From positions 150,763-214,762 of the forward strand of contig NZ_JAFCNB010000012.1 in assembly GCF_017896165.1 (NCBI RefSeq): a stretch of 64,000 bases of DNA, read 5' to 3'. Origin of the DNA: Microbispora oryzae (GTDB lineage: Bacteria > Actinomycetota > Actinomycetes > Streptosporangiales > Streptosporangiaceae). Below the pieces are notes generated by a model, which worked only from the letters and a program-made list of their open reading frames with translations, was not told the DNA's origin and ran no database searches. Positions 24,732-34,102 of the stretch are shown piece after piece (the first letter of the stretch is position 1; each line of letters opens with the position of its first letter). Both the position numbers and the translations under genes were made by a program.

Positions 24732-25709
24732 TCACTTGATCCGCTGCAGGGCGGGCCGCCCGTCTTCGCCGTGCCGCAACCAGCCGAACGCGGGGAGGCC
24801 GTACCGGACGCGAAGGACGGTCCAGAAGGCGGGCGCGGCGATCAGGATGCCGAGGAGCGCCCATACGGTCGGGGCCGTTCCGACGCCGAACATCTTGAGC
24901 GCCGAGGCGAGCAGGACGAAGGCCAGCGCCCGCCGGATCAGCCCGCCGGGGGCGCGGGAAGAGATCCGGGAACCGATGTAGACGCCGGGAATCGACCCAA
25001 CCAGGAGCGCGGCGGTGATCGGCAGCTGGAAGTCGCCGAACATCACGTGTCCCAGGGCGGCCGAAAGGACGAGCGGCACGGCCTGGACCAGGTCGGTCCC
25101 CACGAGCTGGTTGGCCCTGAGGGTGGGATAGAGCGCCAGCAGGGCAACGATGATCAACGAGCCCGAGCCCACCGAGGTCATGCCGACCACCAGTCCGCCG
25201 ACCGCCCCGACCATCGCGGTGGGCAGTGGGCGTACGGCGACGTCCGGAAGCTCGGTCGCGGCCGGCGCGCCGGGCTCCGCGGTGCGCCGCCCGGTCGCGG
25301 CGGTGCGCCCCTCGGCCCGATCGCGCAGGGCGAGGATTCCGCGTACGCCGAGCCCGGTCGCGGCGATCAGGAGGGCGACGCCGAGGCCCTTCTGGATGAT
25401 GTCCTGGACGCCGTCACCGTGACCGAGCGCCCGGGCGATGAGCACTCCGCCGAACGCTGCGGGGATCGAGCCCGCGCACAGCCAGCCCACCAGCTTGAGG
25501 TTCACCGTTCCGCGCCGGAGGTGGACGAAGCTTCCCACCGGCTTCATGATGGCCGCCGCGACGAGGTCGCTCGACACCGCGGCGAGGGGAGGAACGCCGA
25601 AGAACGTGACGAGCATGGGCGTCATCAGGGCGCCCCCGCCCATCCCCGTCAGCCCGACGACGATGGCGACCAGGAACGAGCCGATCGCCATGGTGAAGTC
25701 GAATTGCAC
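24732..25709 (-). CDS. TSUP/TauE-SafE family anion exporter
   Basis: A 325-residue membrane protein with about eight or nine helices in two repeats. Each repeat has the family pattern: GLTGMGGGALMTPML near residue 20 and GMTSVGSGSLIIVALLALYP near residue 175. VSSDLVAAAIMKPVGS and VGTDLVQAVPLV follow in each half. The family exports sulfite, sulfoacetate or related anions. A charged linker (GRTAATGRRTAEPGAPAATE) connects the halves. The start is GTG 25709 and no clear operon partner is visible. Confidence 0.85.
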   Translation of the reverse strand: MQFDFTMAIGSFLVAIVVGLTGMGGGALMTPMLVTFFGVPPLAAVSSDLVAAAIMKPVGSFVHLRRGTVNLKLVGWLCAGSIPAAFGGVLIARALGHGDGVQDIIQKGLGVALLIAATGLGVRGILALRDRAEGRTAATGRRTAEPGAPAATELPDVAVRPLPTAMVGAVGGLVVGMTSVGSGSLIIVALLALYPTLRANQLVGTDLVQAVPLVLSAALGHVMFGDFQLPITAALLVGSIPGVYIGSRISSRAPGGLIRRALAFVLLASALKMFGVGTAPTVWALLGILIAAPAFWTVLRVRYGLPAFGWLRHGEDGRPALQRIK

Positions 25710-26050
25710 TCGTTTACCCTACCTTGCCGATCGGAATTATGGATACCCCCGATCGGGATGGTCATTCGCGGCGGGCCCGCCGATTCTGTCGGTCGCGGCC
25801 TGTGGCGTGTCGAACGCGCGTACGCATTGATGGTGGGGGATGGGGCCGGTTGTGTCGCCGCCGGTATCGCCGCCGGTATCGCCGTCGATGTCACCGTCGG
25901 TGGCGGTGCCCCGCGTCCCGGCTCGTGGTGCCGGCTTTGCCGTGCGGGGCAGACGTTTCCTCAGTTTTTCGAACAGGCTTGCGGTTTGCTGGTGACGTTT
26001 TGTAGTGTTGGTGTTACGCAAATGGACTGATGGTAGGGGGAGGTGTCTCG
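25710..26050. other. Intergenic region upstream of HNH gene
   Basis: This 341-bp gap contains imperfect direct repeats of GCCGGTATCGCC (about 25860-25885) and a promoter-like pair close to its right end. No gene with a ribosome-binding site or recognisable family was found in it. Confidence 0.5.
25979..26008 (+). promoter_or_regulatory. Candidate promoter of the HNH endonuclease gene
   Basis: TTGCGG (25979-25984) and TAGTGT (26003-26008) are separated by 18 bases in a locally AT-richer stretch, about 45 bp upstream of the chosen GTG start. Confidence 0.45.
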
Positions 26051-28300
26051 GTGCCGGCGTTTCACGATCCTGTTCGGGACAGCTCCGACCCGGTCCGGCC
26101 GGAGGGCGCCGACCCTGGTGCCGTTCCTCCGGGTCCCACCGAAGGCGTTACGGCGCGGTCGTCGCGGTCGGCGGCGTCTGTGCCGCCGGTCCTTGCGGGC
26201 ACGTGCCTGGACCCACAGGGGGACTCTCGGGTCGTTCCGCTGGGGCGGCCAACCGATGAGAGATCCGCTGACGGGCGCGGTCAGGCATCCGCCCCGTCCG
26301 GCTCGGGCGACTCGGGTGTCGGGGAGTCGAGGGGGACGGGGGAGCCCGGTGCGGGCGGTCCTGTGGCCGGTCTTGTGGCAGGTGCCGAGGGCGGCGATGC
26401 CGCGGGGCTGGGGCTGGGGCTGGGGCTGTCGGAGGCGGAGCTGCTGGAGCTCGCGGCCCGGTGGGCGGCGGCGGAGCTGCCGGACAGTTCGGCGGTGTGC
26501 CTGCAGCGGGCTGAGACGCTGATTCAGGCGGTGGATCTGCTGAATTCGGCGATGGTGGCGATGCTGCACCGGGTGAACGTCACCGGTGGGGCAAAGGCAT
26601 ATGGACATGCCTCCACCGCTTCGTGGCTCCGCTCAGACAGACCGAGCACCCCCGATCCGAACACCCTCGCACCAGACGCCGCAGAGACCGGCGCTGAGGT
26701 ACCGGGCGCGCCCGTGGTGCCGGTGGTGGTGCGGCGTGGTCCGGGGATGACGGGTGCGCAGGCGTCGCGGTGGTTGCGGATCTCCGGTGAGGTGGCCCGC
26801 CTTCCCCTGGTGAAGGCCCGCTACCGGGATGGTTCCCTGTCCGGTGGAGCGGTGGATGCGATCACCACCGTGACGGCGAAGCTGACCGACGCGCAGGCGG
26901 CGGAGGCCGAGCCGATCCTGCTGCAGTTGTCCGACAGCGCGTCCTGCGCGGAGGTGGCCAAGGCCGGCCGCTACATCCGGGAGATCCTCGACCCCGGCGC
27001 GCTGGTTGAGGAGTGTGAGGACGACTACGCGTCCCGGTTCCTGCTGGTCCGCCCGTCCAGCACCGGTGGCGTGGAGGGGGAGTTCCGCCTGCCCAGAGAG
27101 GCCGCGGCGCGGCTGCGCGCGTTTTTGACTTCCTATGCCCGCCCGAAGGACAAGGACGACGACCGGCCGCTACGTGTCCGCCAGGCCGACGCCTTCTCGG
27201 CCCTGCTGAGCGAGAAGGTCTCCACGGAACTCGTCGTCATGGTCCGCGCCGAGTCCCTGCCCGACGACATCCTCGCCCCCACCGGCGCACCGAAGGCCCC
27301 GCCGGCCGGAGCGCAGGACGCCACCCCGACCGGCACCGACTCCGACACGACGATCGGCACAACCGATCCCACGACTCAGAACACGTCGCCGGGCGCCAGC
27401 CGGGCGACGGGCGCACGCAGCACCGCGGGTGCGGCGGGTGCGGCGGGTGCGCGCGGCGATGATGAGGCACCTCCTGCGGCCGGCGCCGACCGAGACGGTC
27501 CAAACGACGAGGCGGTTCCTCCCAGGGATGGTCCACCCGAGTCCGCTTCACCCGAGTCCGCTCCACCTGAGGCCGCTCCACCTGAGTCCGCTCCCGAGCA
27601 GGCGGGTCCTGGCGACTCCCGTCCCGACCATGCCGTGGAGCCCGACCATGCCGCAGAGCCCGACCATGGTGCGGGTTCTGACGATGCCGCGTGGCCTGCC
27701 GACGGCACGGGGAGCGGCGGTTGGGGTGGTGGCATGCCCGCTGCCGCTGCCGCTGCCGCTGCCGCTGCCGCTGCCGTAGGCGCTGCCGCGGGCGCAGACG
27801 CGGAGTCGCGGGCGGGTGGGCGGACGGAGGCACAGGCGGCCGGAGCGCGGGCTGACGCGTGCCGGACGTGTGGGCATGCCCCGGACCGGCTCGCTCCCGG
27901 CCTGCTGGTCGCCACCGGGCACCTGCTGCCCGTCAGCGACGTCCACCGCCTGGCCCGCACCTCACGCCTGACCCGGATGGTGATGGACGCCAAGGGCCAG
28001 GTCCTGGACATGGGCCGCTCGGTGCGGCTGGCCACCCCCGCCCAGCGCAAAGCCCTGCTGGCGCAGTACGCCACCTGCTACTGCCAGGGCTGCCCGATCC
28101 CCGCCACCATGGCCGAAGTCGACCACGTCAACGGCTGGATCGACGACGGCGTCACCAACCTCGACCTGCTCGCCCCCGCCTGCACCTTCCACAACCGCGA
28201 CAAATTCGCCCACCCCGACCGCTACACCGCCCACCGCAACCCAAACGGCACCTGGACCCTCCTCTACCACCCACGAAGCCGACTCCGAGATCGACGGTGA
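26051..28300 (+). CDS. 13E12/DUF222-type HNH endonuclease-domain protein
   Basis: About 749 residues. A DUF222-like helical domain covers roughly residues 120-410 (QRAETLIQAVDLLNSAMVAM, SRWLRISGEVARLPLVKARY, ILDPGALVEECEDDYASRF). A long disordered linker follows, then a C-terminal HNH domain: CYCQGCPIPATMAEVDHVNG, with the rest of the motif ending LAPACTFHNRDKF. These proteins resemble the mycobacterial 13E12 repeat family and occur in many copies in actinomycetes; their role is unknown. The linker holds P-E-S-A and D-H-A-x-E-P repeats and an alanine run from a GCTGCC microsatellite. GTG 26051 is 7 bases after GGGGGAGG. Confidence 0.82.
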   Translation: MPAFHDPVRDSSDPVRPEGADPGAVPPGPTEGVTARSSRSAASVPPVLAGTCLDPQGDSRVVPLGRPTDERSADGRGQASAPSGSGDSGVGESRGTGEPGAGGPVAGLVAGAEGGDAAGLGLGLGLSEAELLELAARWAAAELPDSSAVCLQRAETLIQAVDLLNSAMVAMLHRVNVTGGAKAYGHASTASWLRSDRPSTPDPNTLAPDAAETGAEVPGAPVVPVVVRRGPGMTGAQASRWLRISGEVARLPLVKARYRDGSLSGGAVDAITTVTAKLTDAQAAEAEPILLQLSDSASCAEVAKAGRYIREILDPGALVEECEDDYASRFLLVRPSSTGGVEGEFRLPREAAARLRAFLTSYARPKDKDDDRPLRVRQADAFSALLSEKVSTELVVMVRAESLPDDILAPTGAPKAPPAGAQDATPTGTDSDTTIGTTDPTTQNTSPGASRATGARSTAGAAGAAGARGDDEAPPAAGADRDGPNDEAVPPRDGPPESASPESAPPEAAPPESAPEQAGPGDSRPDHAVEPDHAAEPDHGAGSDDAAWPADGTGSGGWGGGMPAAAAAAAAAAAAVGAAAGADAESRAGGRTEAQAAGARADACRTCGHAPDRLAPGLLVATGHLLPVSDVHRLARTSRLTRMVMDAKGQVLDMGRSVRLATPAQRKALLAQYATCYCQGCPIPATMAEVDHVNGWIDDGVTNLDLLAPACTFHNRDKFAHPDRYTAHRNPNGTWTLLYHPRSRLRDRR

Positions 28301-28339
28301 TACCGACGGATACCGACGGATACCGACGGATACCGACGG
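28300..28339 (+). repeat. Four tandem copies of a 10-bp unit
   Basis: ATACCGACGG occurs four times without gaps, starting on the last base of the HNH-gene stop codon. It lies between convergent genes. Four short identical units without spacers point to slippage, not a CRISPR array. Confidence 0.85.
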
Positions 28340-28362
28340 TGCTGAGGCGCGGCCGGACCCGG

Positions 28363-30132
28363 TCACCGAGCTTCCTCGGCCTGCCCGGCCTCGACGACGG
28401 TCTCCAGGAGCCGCTCTATCTGCTCCGGCGTGGTGGTGGGGTTGAGCAAGGTCAGCTTGAGCCTGACCCGGCCGGGGCCGTCGCCGGGCAATTCCGTCCG
28501 ACCGACGACGGCGCGTCCCTCTCGCAGGAGTCTTCGGCGGAGCGCCGCGTTCACCCGGTCGATCTCGGCCGGGCCGGCAGGACCTGCGGCCGGATCCGTG
28601 GGCAGGTAGCGGAACAGAAAGGCGGTGAGCACCGGCTCCGTGTGCAACTCCAGGCGAGGATGGGCGCGTACGGCGGCGGCTCCGGCGAGCGCCAGGTCGT
28701 GGCATGCGTTGACCAGTTCGCCCAGCCCACGGCGGCCCAGCGTACGCAGGGTCACGGCGATCTTGACCGCGTCGGCGCGGCGGGTGGTGCGCAGGGAGAG
28801 GCCGAGCAGGCTCCCATATCCCGCATCCTCGTCGTCCGCGGGGTTCAGGTACGCCGCGCGCCTGGCCAGGGAGGCGTACGTCTCGGCCTGCCGGACCAGG
28901 AAGATTCCGGCGGCGACGGGCTGCCATCCCAGTTTGTGCCAGTCGAGCGAGACCGAGTCAGCCAGGTTGACGCCGTCCAGCAGCGGGGCCAGCCGATCGG
29001 AGAGCAGCGCGCCGCCGCCGTACGCGGCGTCGACGTGGAGCCAGGCCCCGTACGCGGCGGCGAGGCGGGCACACTCCGGCAGGGGATCGATCGCCCCGGT
29101 GTCGGTGGTCCCGGCCGTCGCCACGACCGCCATCGGCAGCTCACCTCGCCCGGCGCTCGCCGCCAGTTCGGCGGCCAGGGCGCCGGGATCCATCCGCAGG
29201 TCGTCCCCGACGGCCACCGGGACGACTGCCTCCTCGCCGAGGCCCAGCAGGGCGGCCGCCCGCTGGACGGAGAAGTGCGCGACAGACGAGGCGAAGATCC
29301 GTGGGCGTGGGCCGTCGCCCGGAAGGCCGGTGACCTCGACCCGGCGCCCGGTGGCCCGGCCGAGTACGTGGTCTCGGGCGAGCATGAGCCCCATCAGGTT
29401 CGACTCGGTGCCGCCGGAGGTGAGCACTCCGGCGGCACCCGGCGGGTATCCCACCAGCCCCGCCAGCTCGTCGATCAGCAGCGTCTCCAGGGCAGTGGCG
29501 GCGGGGGCCTGGTCCCAGGAGTCCATCGAGGGGTTCAGCGCGCTCACCGCGAGATCGGCGGCGACCGCGACGGGCAACGGCGGGCAGTGCAGGTGCGCGG
29601 CGCAGTACGGGTCGGCGGGGTCGGCGCTCCCGTAGGCGAGGATCTCGGTCAGCCGACGCAGGGCGTCCGGGTCGCCCCCTCCGGAGTCCAGGCCAGAGCC
29701 CCGTCCGGGGTCCCGTCCGGGGTCCCGGCTGAAGCCTGGGCCGGTGCTTCCGCTGGTGCTTCGTCCGGAGTCCAGTTCAGGGCTGGGGTCGGCTCCAGGG
29801 GCGAAGGCGCGGGCGATCTCGGCGGCGAGGTCCTCAGGCGACACGGCGGGGATCGGCCCGCCGCGCCGCGTCACGCCAGCGGCCAGGGCGTCGAGCACAG
29901 TCGTGAGCAGCGGTCCCAGGGCGCCGCGGTCCAGGCGCGCAGCATCCACCGGTCCAGGTGTGGCGTGGTCCGGCCCTCCAGCCTCCACCGGTCCAGGTGT
30001 GGCGTGGTCCGGCCCTCCAGCTCCCACAGGTTCAGGTGCGGCGCGGTCCTGCTGTCCGGATTCGACCGGCGCGGGAGCGGTGTGGCGCGGGCCGCCGGCT
30101 TCCACCGGCTGCCGGGAGATCGGCGCCGTCAC
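28363..30132 (-). CDS. L-2,4-diaminobutyrate decarboxylase-like PLP enzyme
   Basis: A 589-residue group II PLP-dependent decarboxylase. Landmarks are NPSMDSWDQAPAATALE, the LTSGGTESNLMGLMLARD cofactor-binding segment, WLHVDAAYGGGALLSD and the PLP lysine K400 in SVSLDWHKLGWQP. Homologues turn 2,4-diaminobutyrate into 1,3-diaminopropane. The first 75 residues are a repeat-rich leader (VEAGGPDHATPGP units) encoded by 39-bp tandem repeats, and a second low-complexity stretch (DPGRDPGRGSG) lies near residue 140. The start overlaps the stop of the aminotransferase gene by 4 bases, so the two enzymes probably act in sequence. Confidence 0.85.
   Translation of the reverse strand: MTAPISRQPVEAGGPRHTAPAPVESGQQDRAAPEPVGAGGPDHATPGPVEAGGPDHATPGPVDAARLDRGALGPLLTTVLDALAAGVTRRGGPIPAVSPEDLAAEIARAFAPGADPSPELDSGRSTSGSTGPGFSRDPGRDPGRGSGLDSGGGDPDALRRLTEILAYGSADPADPYCAAHLHCPPLPVAVAADLAVSALNPSMDSWDQAPAATALETLLIDELAGLVGYPPGAAGVLTSGGTESNLMGLMLARDHVLGRATGRRVEVTGLPGDGPRPRIFASSVAHFSVQRAAALLGLGEEAVVPVAVGDDLRMDPGALAAELAASAGRGELPMAVVATAGTTDTGAIDPLPECARLAAAYGAWLHVDAAYGGGALLSDRLAPLLDGVNLADSVSLDWHKLGWQPVAAGIFLVRQAETYASLARRAAYLNPADDEDAGYGSLLGLSLRTTRRADAVKIAVTLRTLGRRGLGELVNACHDLALAGAAAVRAHPRLELHTEPVLTAFLFRYLPTDPAAGPAGPAEIDRVNAALRRRLLREGRAVVGRTELPGDGPGRVRLKLTLLNPTTTPEQIERLLETVVEAGQAEEAR
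29945..30022. repeat. 39-bp tandem repeat in the decarboxylase N-terminus
   Basis: Two nearly identical 39-bp units (29945-29983 and 29984-30022), followed by a decayed third copy. The unit length is a multiple of three, so the reading frame is kept and the protein gains 13-residue repeats. Confidence 0.8.
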
Positions 30133-31514
30133 GCCGGCCGTCCCGCGAGCCGGGGAGCGACGGAGACCTCGGCGACGGCGTCGGCCAGCCGATCGAGGAC
30201 GGCCTCGACCTCCTCGTCGGTGATCGTCAAGGGCGGCAGCAGCCGGAGTGTGGCGTCGTAACGGCCGCCGAGCTCCACGATGAGGCCACGGCGCAGGCAG
30301 GCCGCGCGGACGGCGGCGGCGGTGCGGGGGGCGGCCGGGCGCGCTCCGCAGGAGTCCGTGGGGCCCTCCGGGTCGACCAGTTCGACGCCGATCATGAGAC
30401 CGCGGCCCCGTACGTCTCCGATGGCGGGCAGCGCGGCGCGCAGGCCGTCGAGCCGCGACATCATGCGGGCGCCGATGGCCGCGGCCCGCTCGGACAGCCC
30501 TTCGCGGGCGACGTACCGGAGGGTGGCGGCGCCCGCCGCCATGGCGAGGGTGTTGCCGCGGAAGGTGCCGGTGTGCGCGCCGGGGAGCCAGCCGTCGTAC
30601 TCGTCCCGGTAGACGATCACGGCGAGCGGCAGCCCCCCGCCGATCGCCTTGGACATCACGATGGCGTCCGGTTCGACGCCGCTGTGCTCGACGGCCCAGA
30701 ACGCGCCCGTGCGTCCGACGCCGGTCTGCACCTCGTCGACGATCAGCGGGATCTCCCGTTCGGCCGTGATCCTGCGCATCTCGCGCACCCAGCCGTCGGG
30801 CGCGGGCACGGCGCCGCCCTCGCCCTGCACGATCTCCATGATCATGGCGGCGGACGGCACCACCCCGCCGGCGGGGTCGTCGAGCAGCCGCTCGGTGTAG
30901 GTCGCCGCGATCTCCGCGCTGCGGTCACCGCCGACTCCGAACGGGCACCGGTACGCGTACGGGTAGGGCAGCCGGGTCACCTCGGCCCCGGTCGCGGGGA
31001 GCGGGGCCTTCACCGCGACGTTGCCGGTTACGGCCAGCGCGCCGGCCGTCATCCCGTGGTAGGCCCCGGTGAACGCGAGCAGGCCGCGCCGCCCGGTGGC
31101 GGTCTCCATCAGTTTCAGCGCGGCCTCCACGGCGTCCGTGCCGGCCGGGCCGCAGAAGTGGACGCGGGCCCGGTCGCGGAACCGTCCGGGCAGGGTCGCG
31201 AAGAGGGCGTCGGTGAAGTCGTCCTTCTCCGGCGTCGCCAGGTCGAGCACGTGCAGCGGCACGCCGCGGTCGAGCGTGCGCCGTACGGCCTCGTCGACGA
31301 CGGGGTGGTTGTGGCCGAGCGCGAGCGAACCGGCTCCCGACAGGCAGTCGAGGTAGCGGCGGCCGTCGGCGCCTTCGATCGTCATGCCCGACGCGCGGAC
31401 GGGCACGATCGGGAACGATCGGGCGTAGGTGCGGGCGGCGGACTCCCTGGCGCGCTGGCGTCGCAGGATCGCGTCGGCGCCGGGCACGCCGGTGCGGTCC
31501 GGGTTCGGGCTCAT
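30129..31514 (-). CDS. Diaminobutyrate--2-oxoglutarate aminotransferase
   Basis: A 461-residue class III PLP aminotransferase. It shows FCGPAGTDAVEAALKLMETATGR, FTGAYHGMTAGALAVTG, the IVDEVQTGVGRTG aspartate segment and the PLP-lysine motif MSKAIGGGLPLAVIVY. This pattern matches the EctB/RhbA-type enzymes that make 2,4-diaminobutyrate from aspartate semialdehyde and glutamate. ATG 31514 follows GAGGAG at an 8-base spacing. No ectA or ectC follows. The neighbour is a diaminobutyrate decarboxylase, so the likely product is 1,3-diaminopropane, as in siderophore precursor pathways, although no siderophore synthetase is nearby. Confidence 0.88.
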   Translation of the reverse strand: MSPNPDRTGVPGADAILRRQRARESAARTYARSFPIVPVRASGMTIEGADGRRYLDCLSGAGSLALGHNHPVVDEAVRRTLDRGVPLHVLDLATPEKDDFTDALFATLPGRFRDRARVHFCGPAGTDAVEAALKLMETATGRRGLLAFTGAYHGMTAGALAVTGNVAVKAPLPATGAEVTRLPYPYAYRCPFGVGGDRSAEIAATYTERLLDDPAGGVVPSAAMIMEIVQGEGGAVPAPDGWVREMRRITAEREIPLIVDEVQTGVGRTGAFWAVEHSGVEPDAIVMSKAIGGGLPLAVIVYRDEYDGWLPGAHTGTFRGNTLAMAAGAATLRYVAREGLSERAAAIGARMMSRLDGLRAALPAIGDVRGRGLMIGVELVDPEGPTDSCGARPAAPRTAAAVRAACLRRGLIVELGGRYDATLRLLPPLTITDEEVEAVLDRLADAVAEVSVAPRLAGRPA

Positions 31515-31766
31515 CGATCTGGCTCCTCGACAGACAGAGACGATGGACGGGTGGCGGCCTGCCACGCCGGTCCCGGCGGTTCGGTCCCGGCGGTTTGGTC
31601 ACGGCACGCCGCCGAGATCAAAGCAGGTGACGCTCGGCCACCGGGTGACCGAGGGGCCGCCGCAGGGCGAATTCCCAACGGTATGCGACGGCGAACAGGA
31701 AGACGACGACGCCCTCCGCGGGGGGCCGACGGCCTGCGGATCTTATCGCGGCGCGACAATGGCCAG

Positions 31767-34079
31767 GTGAGCAGGCGGGTACGCGCCGCGATCAGGGTCG
31801 AGGGCATCGTGCAGGGGGTGGGCTTCCGGCCCTTCGTGTACGGTCTGGCCATCGAGCTGGGGCTCGACGGGCTGGTCGGCAACGACGAGCGCGGCGTGTT
31901 CATCGAGGTCGAGGGTGGCCGGGCGCCGGTGGGGGAGTTTCTCGCCGCGCTGCGGGGCCATCCGCCGCCGCTCGCCGTGATCGAGCGGATCAGTGTCGAG
32001 CGCGTCCGGGCCGGGCCGGGGGGCACCGGGTTCGTCATCGTGCGCAGCGCCGTGGGGGGCGACCGGCGGGCCCTGGTCTCACCCGACGTCGCGACCTGCG
32101 TCGACTGCCTGCGGGAGATGGCCGACCCGGCCGATCGCCGGTACGGCTACGCCTTCACGAACTGCGTCAACTGCGGCCCCCGGTTCACGATCGTCCGCGA
32201 CGTGCCGTACGACCGGCCGAACACGACGATGGCCGGTTTCGCGATGTGCGCGGACTGTGCCCGGGAATATCACGATCCGGCCGACCGGCGGTTCCACGCC
32301 CAGCCGGTGTGCTGCCCCGCCTGCGGCCCGCGGCTCCGGCTGGTCGATCGGGAGGGCCGGACGATCGCCGGCGACCCGGTGGCCGAGGCCGTCCGGTGGC
32401 TCCGACGCGACGCCGTGCTGGCCGTCAAGGGGCTCGGCGGCTACCATCTTGCCGCCGTCGCCGCCCGCGAGCCCGCCGTCGCGGCGCTGCGTTCCCGCAA
32501 GCACCGGGAGGACAAGCCGTTCGCGGTCATGGCGCCCGACCTGGCCGCCGCCCGCCGCCTGTGCGCCGTCGACGAAACGGCCGAGCGGCTGCTGACCGGC
32601 CCGGCCCGGCCCATCGTGCTGCTGCGGCGGCTGCCCGAGCCGCCCGAGCTGCCTGGGGCCGCGATCGCCCCCTCCGTGGCGCCCGGCAATCCCTGGCTCG
32701 GCCTGATGCTGCCCTACACCCCGCTGCACCACCTCCTGCTCCGGGAGCTCGCCTGCCCGCTCGTGCTGACCAGCGGAAACGTGTCCGACGAGCCGATCGC
32801 GTACGTCGACGAGGAGGCGATGGAACGGCTGGCCGGCATCGCCGACGTGTTCCTCACCCACGATCGGCCGATCCACGTGCGGGCCGACGACTCGGTCGTC
32901 CGGACGTTCCGCGGACGAGAGCTGCCCGTCCGGCGGTCCCGCGGGTACGCGCCCCAGCCGATGGCGCTCGCGGCCGGCGTCCCCCGGCCCGTGCTGGCCT
33001 GCGGCGCCGAGCTGAAGAACACCTTCTGCCTGGCCAAAGGCCGTCGTGCGTTCGTCTCCCACCACATCGGCGACCTGGAGAACTACGAGACGCTGCGGGC
33101 GTACACGCAGGGGATCGAGCACTTCCGCCGGCTGTTCGACCTGGTCCCCGAGGTGGTGGCGCACGATCTGCACCCCGAATATCTGTCCACCAAGTACGCC
33201 CTGGAGCGGGAGGGCGTCGATCTGGTGGGTGTCCAGCACCATCACGCCCACGTCGCCTCCTGTCTGGCCGACAACGGCGAGTGCGGCCCGGTGATCGGCG
33301 TCGCGTTCGACGGCCTGGGCTACGGCCTGGACGGCACGTTGTGGGGCGGGGAGTTCCTGATCGCCGACCTGGCCCGGTTCGAGCGGGCCGGTTATCTGGA
33401 GCCGCTGCCCATGCCGGGCGGTGCGGCGGCGATCAGGGAGCCGTGGCGCATGGCCGCCGCCTACCTCGACCTCGCCCTCGGCGGCTGCGTCCCTGACGAC
33501 ATGGACGTGGTGCGGCGCAACGCCGACCGCTGGCCGGCCGTGGTCGCGCTCGCCCGCGCCGGTGTCGGTTCTCCGCGTACGTCCAGCATGGGCCGCCTGT
33601 TCGACGCCGTGGCGGCGATCACCTGCGGCAGGGACGTGATCACCTATGAGGGCCAGGCCGCCGTGGAACTGGAGCGGCGGGCAGACCCGGCCGAACCGGG
33701 CGCGTACGAATGTCCCCTGCTCGCCGGGGCGCCGGCCACCACGGCGCTGTTCACGGCGGCCGGGCCTGAGCTGGTCGCGGCCGTCGTCGACGACCTGGGC
33801 GCGGGGACGCCCGCCGAGGTGGTCGCCGCCCGGTTCCACAACGCGGTCGCCCGGCTGGTCGCGGACGGTTGCGCGCGCCTGCGCGACGCCGGGGCACCGT
33901 CCACGGTGGCCCTTTCCGGCGGCGTCTTCCAGAACATGCTGCTCCTGGAGCGGGCCACCGACCTGCTGGAGGCCGACGGCTTCCGGGTCCTGACACACCG
34001 CCGGGTGCCGCCGAACGACGGCGGCGTCAGCCTCGGCCAGGCCGCCGTCGCCGCCGCCCTCGACAGGGAGCGCGGCTAG
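31767..34079 (+). CDS. hypF: Carbamoyltransferase HypF, [NiFe] hydrogenase maturation
   Basis: A 770-residue HypF, which makes the thiocarboxamide on HypE used as the source of the active-site CN ligands. Domains in order: acylphosphatase (VEGIVQGVGFRPFVYG, residues 11-26); paired zinc fingers with CxxC at 111/114, 133/136, 161/164 and 183/186; a YrdC-like domain (KGLGGYHLAAVA, KHREDKPFAVMAPD); and a Kae1-like domain (VQHHHAHVASCLADNG, then GVAFDGLGYG). GTG 31767 is the first start before the conserved region and has no good ribosome-binding site. It is on the opposite strand and 6 kb from the other hyp genes. Confidence 0.95.
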   Translation: MSRRVRAAIRVEGIVQGVGFRPFVYGLAIELGLDGLVGNDERGVFIEVEGGRAPVGEFLAALRGHPPPLAVIERISVERVRAGPGGTGFVIVRSAVGGDRRALVSPDVATCVDCLREMADPADRRYGYAFTNCVNCGPRFTIVRDVPYDRPNTTMAGFAMCADCAREYHDPADRRFHAQPVCCPACGPRLRLVDREGRTIAGDPVAEAVRWLRRDAVLAVKGLGGYHLAAVAAREPAVAALRSRKHREDKPFAVMAPDLAAARRLCAVDETAERLLTGPARPIVLLRRLPEPPELPGAAIAPSVAPGNPWLGLMLPYTPLHHLLLRELACPLVLTSGNVSDEPIAYVDEEAMERLAGIADVFLTHDRPIHVRADDSVVRTFRGRELPVRRSRGYAPQPMALAAGVPRPVLACGAELKNTFCLAKGRRAFVSHHIGDLENYETLRAYTQGIEHFRRLFDLVPEVVAHDLHPEYLSTKYALEREGVDLVGVQHHHAHVASCLADNGECGPVIGVAFDGLGYGLDGTLWGGEFLIADLARFERAGYLEPLPMPGGAAAIREPWRMAAAYLDLALGGCVPDDMDVVRRNADRWPAVVALARAGVGSPRTSSMGRLFDAVAAITCGRDVITYEGQAAVELERRADPAEPGAYECPLLAGAPATTALFTAAGPELVAAVVDDLGAGTPAEVVAARFHNAVARLVADGCARLRDAGAPSTVALSGGVFQNMLLLERATDLLEADGFRVLTHRRVPPNDGGVSLGQAAVAAALDRERG

Positions 34080-34102
34080 ACCGCGCTTTCTGCCGAGCGC
34101 GG

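Noticed and set aside
28300..28339. Short CRISPR-like array
   Set aside because: The four 10-bp units are directly adjacent with no spacers and no cas genes are nearby, so it is a simple tandem repeat.
30129..31514. Ectoine biosynthesis operon (ectB)
   Set aside because: No ectA or ectC lies next to it; the coupled gene is a diaminobutyrate decarboxylase instead.
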